Positions 17,338-24,633 of a DNA stretch of 64,000 bases are shown here, in pieces. The DNA lies in assembly GCF_017876575.1 (NCBI RefSeq), contig NZ_JAGIOE010000001.1, forward strand, positions 2,170,001 through 2,234,000, given 5' to 3'. The DNA comes from Paeniglutamicibacter psychrophenolicus. Its GTDB lineage: Bacteria; Actinomycetota; Actinomycetes; Actinomycetales; Micrococcaceae. The translations under genes and the position numbers were made by a program. Positions within the stretch are counted from its first letter, which is position 1, and each line of letters starts with the position of its first letter. Below the pieces are notes generated by a model, which was given only the letters and a program-made list of their open reading frames with translations, was not told where the DNA came from and made no database searches.

Positions 17338-17364
17338 TGCACCTGTGAAAGGACGGGCGCATTC

Positions 17365-17592
17365 ATGATCGTAGTCACCAGGCTCAATGCCACACGCTTT
17401 GCGATCAATGCCGACCTCATCGAGCGGATCCAGGAAAACCCCGACACCGTCGTGGTCATGGTCAACGGTGCCAAGTACGTGGTGCGCGAAACCATGGAAG
17501 AGGTCATCTCCCTGGTGGCGGGGCACCGCGCCCGCGTGGTGTCGCTGGCCCGCCAATCCGTGCCGTCCGACCCGCCGCTGCCGCACCGATAA
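17365..17592 (+). CDS. flbD: FlbD-family small flagellar protein
   Basis: A 75-residue protein starting MIVVTRLNATRFAINADLIE and continuing with TVVVMVNGAKYVVRETMEEV, the recognisable pattern of the short FlbD/SwrD family found between flgE and motA in many Gram-positive flagellar loci. In Bacillus the homologue SwrD raises flagellar power; here the role is unknown. AAAGGA lies 9 bases before the ATG. It is followed 12 bases later by motA. Confidence 0.88.
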   Translation: MIVVTRLNATRFAINADLIERIQENPDTVVVMVNGAKYVVRETMEEVISLVAGHRARVVSLARQSVPSDPPLPHR

Positions 17593-17604
17593 GAGGACGC
17601 CACA

Positions 17605-18426
17605 TTGGATCCCGCAACACTCATAGGCCTGCTGCTGGCCTTCGGCGCCATGTTCACCATGCTGTACATGGAGGGCGCATCAGTCTCCTCCATCCTGCTG
17701 CCGGCCCCCATGATCATTGTCTTCTTCGGGACCATTGCCGTGGGCATCGCCAGCGGAACCATCGGGGACACGATCCTGGCCGTCAAGGCGCTGCCCTCGG
17801 CCTTCCGCGGCAAGCTTCCGGCGGCACGTGCCACCATCTCCAAGCTGGTCGAACTGGCAGAGGTGGCCCGCAAGGACGGGCTGCTGGCCCTGGAATCCGA
17901 GGCCCGCGAGGCCAAGGACCCCTTCCTGGGCCGGGCCCTGCAGTCCCTGGCCGACGGCATGGACGGCGACGAACTGCGCGAGACCCTCGAGGACGAGATC
18001 ACCACGCGCGAGGGCACCAACGCGATCGCGCACAAGTGGTTCTCCACCCTGGGCGGCTACGCACCCACCGTGGGGATTATCGGCACCGTGGTCTCGCTGA
18101 CCCACGTGCTGGAAAACCTCTCCAAGCCCGACGAGCTGGGCCACATGATCGCCGCGGCCTTCGTGGCGACCCTTTGGGGCCTGGTCTCGGCCAACTTCAT
18201 CTGGCTGCCCATCGGCTCGCGCCTGCGCCGGCTCTCCGAGCTGGAAATCGACTCGATGACCCTGGTGATGGAGGGCGTGCTCGCCATCCAGGGCGGCAGC
18301 CAGCCGATCCTGCTCGAGGAGAAGCTCCAGGCCATGGTCCCGGCCCACGTGCTGGGCAAGGAACCGGCCCAGGAGAAGGCCAGCGACGCCAGGGCCATGC
18401 TCGATGACTTCAAGGAAGCCGCGTGA
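17605..18426 (+). CDS. motA: Flagellar motor stator protein MotA
   Basis: A 273-residue membrane protein with segments at about 3-23, 32-52, 155-175 and 190-212, the MotA pattern of two helices, a long cytoplasmic loop and two more helices. The loop carries the charged residues facing FliG, and the segment GGYAPTVGIIGTVVSLTHVL holds the conserved Pro and Gly of the channel. Start is a TTG at 17605 with GAGG 8 bases before it. It overlaps motB by four bases. Confidence 0.95.
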   Translation: MDPATLIGLLLAFGAMFTMLYMEGASVSSILLPAPMIIVFFGTIAVGIASGTIGDTILAVKALPSAFRGKLPAARATISKLVELAEVARKDGLLALESEAREAKDPFLGRALQSLADGMDGDELRETLEDEITTREGTNAIAHKWFSTLGGYAPTVGIIGTVVSLTHVLENLSKPDELGHMIAAAFVATLWGLVSANFIWLPIGSRLRRLSELEIDSMTLVMEGVLAIQGGSQPILLEEKLQAMVPAHVLGKEPAQEKASDARAMLDDFKEAA

Positions 18427-19244
18427 GCAGGTCCAGGCGCGGGGGCCGGCGGGGCCGCGGGGGCGCCGAATCCGGGCACGAGGGCCCGGACGAGCGCTGG
18501 ATGGCCTCCTACATGGACATGGTCACGGTGCTGATGTGCCTGTTCATCGTGCTCTACGCCATGTCCACGGTTGACCAGGACAAGTTCGAGGCGCTGAAGA
18601 ACTCCTTGGCCACCGGGTTCGGCGTGGAACAAAGCATCACGGCAGACACCGCCGACGGCATCGTGGTCCCGCCCGAGCTCGTGGGCACCGAGGGGCTGCT
18701 GGCCAGCACCAAGATCGACGGGCAGACCAAGGAAGCGCTGCTCGCCCTGGCCCGGGACGAGGAAGCGGACCTGCTGGAACTCAAGAGCCGCATCGAAAAG
18801 CGGCTGAAGGATTCCGGGCACGAGGGAGCGGCGGCGTTCTCCGTTGACAACCGCGGATTGACGGTGCGGCTGGTCAGCGCCGAAACCTTCTTCGTGCCCA
18901 ACAGCGCCAAGCTAACCGAGAACGCCCGCGGGATCATCGACGCCATCGCCCCGGTGCTGGCCCCGACCAAGCGGCACTTCGAGGTGGAGGGTTTCGCCGA
19001 CGTGCGCCGGCCGGTGGATCCGTACCCGACCAATTGGGAGCTCTCGGCCTCCCGGGCCACCGGGGTGCTGCGCTCCCTGGTCGAGGACGGGGGAGTGAAC
19101 CCGGCGCGGATCTCCTCGGTCGGCTACGGGGACGCCCGGCCCCTGAAGGGAACCAAGGACCTGTCGCTGAACCGCCGAGTGGACATCGTGGTGCTCTCCA
19201 GCCAGCCCGAGTCCGTGCGCAACCTGCTGCAGCAAACGCCCTAG
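18423..19244 (+). CDS. motB: Flagellar motor stator protein MotB
   Basis: A 273-residue stator partner. An Arg/Gly-rich cytoplasmic N-terminus is followed by one membrane helix (about 30-50, YMDMVTVLMCLFIVLYAMST) in which Asp32 takes the place of the proton-carrying Asp. The C-terminal OmpA-like peptidoglycan-binding domain (about 140-265) includes GFADVRRPVDPYPTNWELSA and ends in RRVDIVVLS. Start is a GTG overlapping the motA stop. Confidence 0.96.
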   Translation: MSRSRRGGRRGRGGAESGHEGPDERWMASYMDMVTVLMCLFIVLYAMSTVDQDKFEALKNSLATGFGVEQSITADTADGIVVPPELVGTEGLLASTKIDGQTKEALLALARDEEADLLELKSRIEKRLKDSGHEGAAAFSVDNRGLTVRLVSAETFFVPNSAKLTENARGIIDAIAPVLAPTKRHFEVEGFADVRRPVDPYPTNWELSASRATGVLRSLVEDGGVNPARISSVGYGDARPLKGTKDLSLNRRVDIVVLSSQPESVRNLLQQTP

Positions 19245-19302
19245 TGGGCCCCGCAACGGGCGATCCAGCCCGGAGCGGGCCGAAATTGGCTGCCCGCCCC
19301 GG

Positions 19303-19330
19303 CTAACGCATGCCCCGTTCCTGCCGATAG
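19303..19330 (+). promoter_or_regulatory. Predicted sigma-28 type promoter for the fliM-flhA operon
   Basis: CTAAC (19303-19307), 16 bases, CCGATAG (19324-19330), the closest match to the consensus in the locus. It lies only 8 bases before the GTG at 19339, so the fliM mRNA would have almost no leader. Confidence 0.75.
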
Positions 19331-19338
19331 TGGTGCCA

Positions 19339-20262
19339 GTGACGCTCTTGCCTGCGGGACACCCCGGTATGGGTGGACCGACCCCGACCCCCGAGGACCC
19401 GGCCATTGCCGTGCCCTACGACTTCCGCCGGCCCACGACCCTGGCCCGCGAGCACGCTCGCGTGCTCGAGCTGGCTTTTGAGACCTTTGCCCGGCAGTGG
19501 GGCACCCAGCTGACCGCGAAGATCCGCGTGATGTCCCAGGTGACCCTCGAGTCGGTGTCGATGGCTTCCTACGACGACTACGTCGCCGGGCTGCCGCCTG
19601 CCACCACCATGGTGCTGGCCGAGGCCGCCGGGCACGAGGCCCGCACCGTGATCCAGTTCCCTGCCGCGGCCGCGCTGAACTGGATCTCCCACATGCTCGG
19701 CAGCCCCGTGCCCACCGACGTCCCCGAACGCAAGTTCACCCGCATCGAGTCCACCTTGGTGCGCGGGCTGATGGACGAGGCGCTTGAGGACCTGCACTAT
19801 TCCCTGGGAGTGCTGCTGCGCAGCCAGCTTTCCGTGGCCGCCATGGGGCACAATTCCCAGTTTGCACAGGCCGCCACGAAATCCGAGATCGTCATCACCG
19901 CCGCGCTGCGCGTGCGCGTGGGCGAACGCAGCGCCCCGGCCACCGTCGCGCTGCCGGCGGAGATGCTGTTGCCGCAGCTGGGGGAGACCAACCCGCGCTC
20001 GGCGGTCGAGGATGCGCCGGGCCTGCTGGCCGAGGCCGTCGCCGGGGTGCCGGTGGACCTGTCGATGGCGCTGGTCCCGGCCCAGGTGCTGCCCGGCACC
20101 ATCCTGAACCTGGCGGTGGGGGACGTGCTGCCGCTGCCGCACCCGGTCCACCGGCCCTTCGAGCTGTCCGTCGGCGGGCGCCGCCTGGGCACGGCCGCGG
20201 CCGGAACCCGCAGCGGCCGGATAGCCGCCGTCGTCGTTTCTACCGAGGAGACTCCCGCATGA
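19339..20262 (+). CDS. fliM: Flagellar motor switch protein FliM
   Basis: About 307 residues. The N-terminal EIDALL-type CheY-binding helix of other FliM proteins is not obvious. The middle domain begins at PYDFRRPTTLAREHARVLEL, the classic FliM entry to the CheC-like fold, and continues with WISHMLGSPVPTD. The C-terminal SpoA domain binds FliN. The start is uncertain: the predicted -10 box ends at 19330, so GTG 19339 would give a leaderless message, while ATG 19369 would remove 10 residues. A GTG at 19330 would overlap the promoter and is unlikely. It overlaps fliN by four bases. Confidence 0.93.
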   Translation: MTLLPAGHPGMGGPTPTPEDPAIAVPYDFRRPTTLAREHARVLELAFETFARQWGTQLTAKIRVMSQVTLESVSMASYDDYVAGLPPATTMVLAEAAGHEARTVIQFPAAAALNWISHMLGSPVPTDVPERKFTRIESTLVRGLMDEALEDLHYSLGVLLRSQLSVAAMGHNSQFAQAATKSEIVITAALRVRVGERSAPATVALPAEMLLPQLGETNPRSAVEDAPGLLAEAVAGVPVDLSMALVPAQVLPGTILNLAVGDVLPLPHPVHRPFELSVGGRRLGTAAAGTRSGRIAAVVVSTEETPA

Positions 20263-21005
20263 TTCCCGAACCATCCGCCATCCCGGTCCTGCACTCGACC
20301 GCGCTGTACACCGCCGCGGCCGAGGCCCTGGCCGGAATGCTGCCCACCGGATCCCCTGTCGAGGCCGTGCTGCAGCACGGGGCCCGCGACGCCGCGCTGG
20401 ATGCCGGGCACGGTGAGCTGGTCTCCGCGAGCTTCGTGGGCCAGCACTCCGCCGACGTGCTGCTGCAGGTTGTCGCGCCGCTGCTGGGCGGGGCCCCTGG
20501 AGGGCCCGGTTCGCTGGTCGCGGCCTCCGACGTTTTGCGTCCCTCGCTCGAGGCTGCCACCGGGGTGCTGGGTGCCGGGGTGCTGTCCACCGAGGCCGCT
20601 GTGCGCCCCGACGCGCTGCTGGGGGATTCCGAGACCGTGTGCTTCGAGCTGCGCAGCGCCGGGGAAAAGATCGGGTTCTTCGCCATCCGCATCCGCGAAA
20701 ACGACCCGGTTCCCGCCCCGCAGGCCCCGGGAGCCGGGGTGCGCGAGGACATGTCCAGCAAGCTGGGCCGGATCAACAACGTGGAAATGGCCCTGACCGT
20801 GGAGATCGGGCGCACCCGCATGTCGGTGCGCGACGTTTTGGGCCTGGAGCCCGGCGCCGTGGTGGAGCTTGACCGCTCCGCAGGGGCCCCCGCGGACATC
20901 CTGCTCAACGGCCGGCTCATCGCACTGGGCGAGGTCGTGGTCATGGACCAGGACTACGGGGTGCGCATCACCCAGATCCTCGACGTGAACGAGGGCTTGT
21001 CCTAG
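20259..21005 (+). CDS. fliN: Flagellar motor switch protein FliN, with long N-terminal extension
   Basis: A 248-residue protein. The last 75 residues (NVEMALTVEIGRTRMSVRDV, then LEPGAVVELDRSAGAPADIL) are the SpoA domain of FliN that forms the bottom of the C ring. The first 160 residues are an extra domain of unknown fold, roughly where FliY of Bacillus carries a CheC-like phosphatase. I see no convincing CheC active-site pattern (D/S-x3-E-x2-N), so phosphatase activity is not claimed. Translation is coupled to fliM. Confidence 0.92.
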   Translation: MIPEPSAIPVLHSTALYTAAAEALAGMLPTGSPVEAVLQHGARDAALDAGHGELVSASFVGQHSADVLLQVVAPLLGGAPGGPGSLVAASDVLRPSLEAATGVLGAGVLSTEAAVRPDALLGDSETVCFELRSAGEKIGFFAIRIRENDPVPAPQAPGAGVREDMSSKLGRINNVEMALTVEIGRTRMSVRDVLGLEPGAVVELDRSAGAPADILLNGRLIALGEVVVMDQDYGVRITQILDVNEGLS

Positions 21006-21007
21006 GC

Positions 21008-21550
21008 GTGGAATCTTTCTTCTTGCTGCTGCGGGTGCTCGTCTCGCTCGCGGCGGTCTTCGGCCTGTTGTTCTACCTGCGCAAGCGTCTCGGAGCGCGC
21101 TTCGGCGCACCGGCCGCGGCACAGCTGAACCTCGTCGAGCGCCGGAACCTGGGCCCGAAGTCCTCCGTGGTGCTGCTCGATGTCCAGGGCAGGCGCTACC
21201 TGCTGGGCGTGGCCGAGTCCTCGATCAGCGTGCTTGACTCCTTCGAGGCCCCCGAGCCGGCACCCGCCCCGACCCCGGACACCGAGGCCGCGACCCCTCG
21301 TTCATTCGCCTCGGTGTTGGAGTCCCTGCGGGCACCTGCCGCTGCGCAAGCCACCGTGGCCCCGCACGATCCGGACGCCGCTGTCCTCACTGATGCCCCG
21401 CACCGCGAAGCCCAGAACGCCGGGACGGCGCAGCCCGCCGGTGCCGTGTCGGTGGCGGGCCCCGCGGCGGGTCCGCTGGCCGGCTCGATCCTCTCCCCGG
21501 ACACCTGGCGCCGTGCCGTTGCGGCCCTGCGCCCCGGTCGCGGCGCATGA
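21008..21550 (+). CDS. fliO: Flagellar export component FliO
   Basis: A 180-residue protein with one N-terminal membrane helix (about 4-24, FLLLRVLVSLAAVFGLLFYL), a conserved cytoplasmic segment (LNLVERRNLGPKSSVVLLDV followed by RRYLLGV) and an Ala/Pro-rich tail. This is the FliO plan; FliO helps assemble the FliP ring. Start is a GTG two bases after fliN, and it overlaps fliP by ATGA. Confidence 0.9.
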   Translation: MESFFLLLRVLVSLAAVFGLLFYLRKRLGARFGAPAAAQLNLVERRNLGPKSSVVLLDVQGRRYLLGVAESSISVLDSFEAPEPAPAPTPDTEAATPRSFASVLESLRAPAAAQATVAPHDPDAAVLTDAPHREAQNAGTAQPAGAVSVAGPAAGPLAGSILSPDTWRRAVAALRPGRGA

Positions 21551-22368
21551 GCACCACCCGCCGTTGCCCGTCCCTGCGCGCCCGGCTGCCCTGGCTGCTC
21601 GCGTTGCTGCTGGTGCTGCTGGCCTCGTTCGCCCTCCTGGGACCCGCCGGAGCCATGGCCGCGCCCGTCGAGCCCGGGACCCCGGGGGACAACGGCGGGC
21701 TGTCGGTGGAGATCAACGGCCCCAACGGCACCCCCAGCTCCGCGATCGTCACCCTCATCGCGATCACGCTGCTCTCGGTCGCCCCGGCCCTGCTGCTGAT
21801 GATGAGCTCGTTCACCAAGATCTTCGTGGTGCTGGCATTCACCCGCAACGCCCTGGCCCTGCCGACCATCCCGCCGAACCAGGTGCTCGCCGGCCTGGCG
21901 CTCTTCCTCTCCTTGTTCATCATGGCCCCGGTGCTCACCTCCATGAACGAGACCGGCGTGCAGCCCTACCTGGACGGGTCCATCGACCTGTCCCGGGCCC
22001 TGGAGGTGGGGGTGGTGCCGCTGCGCGACTTCATGTTGGCCCACACCCGGGAGGCCGACATCGCCCTGATGACCCGGGCCGCCCAGCTGCCCAACCCCGC
22101 CTCCCCGGAGGATGTCGCACTGACCACGCTGATCCCGGCGTTCATGATCTCCGAGCTGCGCGCCGCCTTCATCATCGGTTTTGTGATCTTCGTGCCGTTC
22201 CTGGTCATCGACCTGGTGGTCGCCTCGGCCCTGATGTCCATGGGCATGATGATGCTCCCGCCGGTGATGATCTCCCTGCCCTTCAAGATCCTGCTCTTCG
22301 TGCTGGTGGACGGATGGGCGCTGATCCTCACCGCGCTCATCGGCTCCTACAACGTCGGAGGTGGCTAG
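21547..22368 (+). CDS. fliP: Flagellar export gate protein FliP
   Basis: A 273-residue core export-gate protein. It starts with an Arg-rich region and a cleavable signal peptide (LPWLLALLLVLLASFALLGP, ending AMAAP), as FliP usually has. The conserved segments MMSSFTKIFVVLAFTRNALA and TLIPAFMISELRAAFIIGF are present, with about four membrane helices. It forms the P5-Q4-R1 gate with FliQ and FliR, encoded next. Confidence 0.96.
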   Translation: MSTTRRCPSLRARLPWLLALLLVLLASFALLGPAGAMAAPVEPGTPGDNGGLSVEINGPNGTPSSAIVTLIAITLLSVAPALLLMMSSFTKIFVVLAFTRNALALPTIPPNQVLAGLALFLSLFIMAPVLTSMNETGVQPYLDGSIDLSRALEVGVVPLRDFMLAHTREADIALMTRAAQLPNPASPEDVALTTLIPAFMISELRAAFIIGFVIFVPFLVIDLVVASALMSMGMMMLPPVMISLPFKILLFVLVDGWALILTALIGSYNVGGG

Positions 22369-22372
22369 GAAC

Positions 22373-22648
22373 ATGGACTCCAACGCCGTCCTGGACATCG
22401 GCCTGTCCGGCCTGGTGGTCGCGGCGAAGCTCGCCGCCCCGGTGCTGGTCACCTCGCTGGTGGTGGGTTTCGCGATCTCGCTGTTCCAGTCCATGACCCA
22501 GATCCAGGAAATCACCCTCTCCTTCGTGCCCAAGGCCACCGCGGTCGCGATCGCGCTGCTGGTCTGCGGGCACTGGATGATTGCCGAAATGGTGCTCTTC
22601 ACCCACGAGCTCTTCGAGAAGATCCCGGCGCTGCTGGGAGGCACGTAA
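22373..22648 (+). CDS. fliQ: Flagellar export gate protein FliQ
   Basis: A 91-residue protein with two membrane helices (about 14-36 and 50-72) and the FliQ core APVLVTSLVVGFAISLFQSM followed by TQIQEITLSFVPK. The ATG at 22373 has GGAGG 11 bases upstream; a GTG at 22361 would add four residues and overlap fliP. Lies 4 bases after fliP and 2 bases before fliR. Confidence 0.95.
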   Translation: MDSNAVLDIGLSGLVVAAKLAAPVLVTSLVVGFAISLFQSMTQIQEITLSFVPKATAVAIALLVCGHWMIAEMVLFTHELFEKIPALLGGT

Positions 22649-22650
22649 CG

Positions 22651-23415
22651 GTGCTGGCGACCCTGCCGCTGGTCTCTCTGGAGGTGATGATGCTGGCCGC
22701 CGTGCGCGTCACCGCCTTCCTGGTGATTGCCCCGCCGTTCTCGCACAACGCCATCCCGCTGCGGATCAAGGGCATGCTCGGAATCGGGCTGGCCCTGGCT
22801 GTGACCCCGCGGATGTCCGCCGGCTACGAGTCCCTGGACACCGGTGCATTCCTGGCCGCGATCCTCGCCGAACTGCTGGCCGGTGCCGCCATGGGCTTCC
22901 TGGTCATGGTGCTCTTCGCCGCCATCCAGGCCGCCGGCGGGCTCCTTGACCTCTTCGGCGGCTTCGCCATGGCCCAGGGCTTCGACCCCCAGTCCATGGT
23001 CAACGGCGCCCAGTTCACCCGCTTCTTCCACTTTGCCGCCCTGGCCCTGCTGGTCGCCTCCGACGGGTACCAGCTGGTGCTCGCCGGAATCTTCCGCTCC
23101 TTCGACGCGATCCCGCTGGGCGGCGGCATCGGGCTGCCGGGGCTCTCCGAATCCCTGGTCTCGGCGGTGGGCAGCATGTTCCTGGCCGCGGTGCAGATCG
23201 CCGGCCCGCTGCTGGTGGTCCTCGTGCTAGCGGACATCGGGCTGGGCCTGCTGACCCGGGCCGCCCCGGCGCTGAACGCCTTTGCCATGGGCTTCCCGCT
23301 GAAGATCATGCTGACCCTGATGCTGGTCGGGACCGTGTTCGTGGTGCTGCCGGCGCTGGTCTCCTCGCTGGTGCGCAGCGCCCTGGGACTGCTGGGGGCG
23401 GTGATGGGCCAATGA
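22651..23415 (+). CDS. fliR: Flagellar export gate protein FliR
   Basis: A 254-residue protein with about six membrane helices. Characteristic segments are RVTAFLVIAPPFSHNAIPLR near the N-terminus, FDPQSMVNGAQFTRFFHFAA in the middle and FAMGFPLKIMLTLMLVGTVF near the end. FliR completes the helical gate with FliP and FliQ. GTG start, overlapping flhB by ATGA. Confidence 0.95.
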   Translation: MLATLPLVSLEVMMLAAVRVTAFLVIAPPFSHNAIPLRIKGMLGIGLALAVTPRMSAGYESLDTGAFLAAILAELLAGAAMGFLVMVLFAAIQAAGGLLDLFGGFAMAQGFDPQSMVNGAQFTRFFHFAALALLVASDGYQLVLAGIFRSFDAIPLGGGIGLPGLSESLVSAVGSMFLAAVQIAGPLLVVLVLADIGLGLLTRAAPALNAFAMGFPLKIMLTLMLVGTVFVVLPALVSSLVRSALGLLGAVMGQ

Positions 23416-24527
23416 GCCAGGATTCGGGGGAGCGCAGCGAAAAGGCCACCGCCCAGCGTATGAAGGAGAACCGCGAGAAGGGCAAGACGACCCGCTCGCA
23501 GGACCTGGCCGCCTGGCTGGGCATCGGCGCTGCGGCGTTGATGGTACCGGGACTGCTTTCACTGGCCGAGGCGGCCGGCCGCAGCCAGCTTCAGGCCGTG
23601 CGCCTGGTCATTGCAGATCCCGACCCCCAGGCCGCAGTCGGCGCCCTCGGCAACGGACTGGGGTCGCTCTCCGGCACCATGCTTCCCCTGTTCGCCGTGG
23701 TGCTCGTCGTCGTGATCGCCACCGCCGCGCTGCAGGGCGGGATCCGGTTCAAGAAGTTCAAGCTGGACCCGGCCAACCTGAACCTGCTCTCGGGCATGAA
23801 GCGGGTCTTCGGGTTCCAGGCGCTCTGGCAGGGGCTCAAGGCCCTGCTCAAGGTCGCCGTCATCGGCTTCGTGCTCTGGTTCGTGGTCTCCTCGCTGATG
23901 CCGCTGCTGCTGCAGTCCGGCTCCCTGCCGCTGGCCTCGCTGCTGGCCGCCGGCGGCGACGGGGCCGCCTCGCTGATCCGGGCCTCGGTCATCGCCGGGC
24001 TGGTGCTGGCCGCCGCCGACGTGCTGGTGGTCATGCGCCGGAACCGCAAGCACACCCGGATGACCCGCAAGGAGGTCACCGACGAGAACAAGCGCACCGA
24101 CGGGGACCCGCTGATCAAGTCCCAGCGCCGGAGCCGCCAGATGGCGATGAGCCGCAACCGCATGATCGCGGCGATCGCCGACGCCGACGTGGTCATCGTG
24201 AATCCCACCCACGTGGCCGTGGCCCTGAAGTACGAGCCCGGAGTCTCCGCACCCCGGCTGGTGGCCAAGGGCGCCGGGAACATCGCCACGCGCATCCGCG
24301 AGGAGGCCGTGGCCCACCGGGTGCCGATGGTCAAGGACGTGCCGCTGGCGCGGAGCTTGCACGAAGCCTGCAACATCGGGGACGAGATCCCCGCCGGGAC
24401 CTACAATGAGGTGGCCCGCGTGCTGGCCTTCGTCATGACGCTCAAGTCCCGTGGGCGGCCCGACGGCATCCACACGGTACCCGAGGCCCAGCCAACGTCT
24501 TCCGGGCGACGGGCTGGAACGCCATGA
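23412..24527 (+). CDS. flhB: Export apparatus switch protein FlhB
   Basis: A 371-residue protein. The N-terminus SGERSEKATAQRMKENREKG is typical, followed by four membrane helices (about 32-52, 85-105, 140-165, 180-205). The cytoplasmic domain has the self-cleaving motif NPTH in VVIVNPTHVAVALKYEPGVS at about residue 263. Cleavage after Asn lets FlhB switch from hook to filament export under FliK control. An 18-residue polar tail follows the conserved end. A 106-base gap separates it from flhA. Confidence 0.96.
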   Translation: MSQDSGERSEKATAQRMKENREKGKTTRSQDLAAWLGIGAAALMVPGLLSLAEAAGRSQLQAVRLVIADPDPQAAVGALGNGLGSLSGTMLPLFAVVLVVVIATAALQGGIRFKKFKLDPANLNLLSGMKRVFGFQALWQGLKALLKVAVIGFVLWFVVSSLMPLLLQSGSLPLASLLAAGGDGAASLIRASVIAGLVLAAADVLVVMRRNRKHTRMTRKEVTDENKRTDGDPLIKSQRRSRQMAMSRNRMIAAIADADVVIVNPTHVAVALKYEPGVSAPRLVAKGAGNIATRIREEAVAHRVPMVKDVPLARSLHEACNIGDEIPAGTYNEVARVLAFVMTLKSRGRPDGIHTVPEAQPTSSGRRAGTP

Positions 24528-24633
24528 CGCCCAAGACCCCCCATGCCTCGCATGCATGCCGTCGTTCAAAGCCATTTGGCCCACCTGCGATCCAACCGAC
24601 AGCCAACCACCTCGCCCCAAGGAGCAAGACCGC

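Noticed and set aside
24451-24633. Longer FlhA reading from 24451
   Set aside because: The added 61 residues overlap flhB, have no FlhA similarity, and AAGGAG precedes the ATG at 24634.
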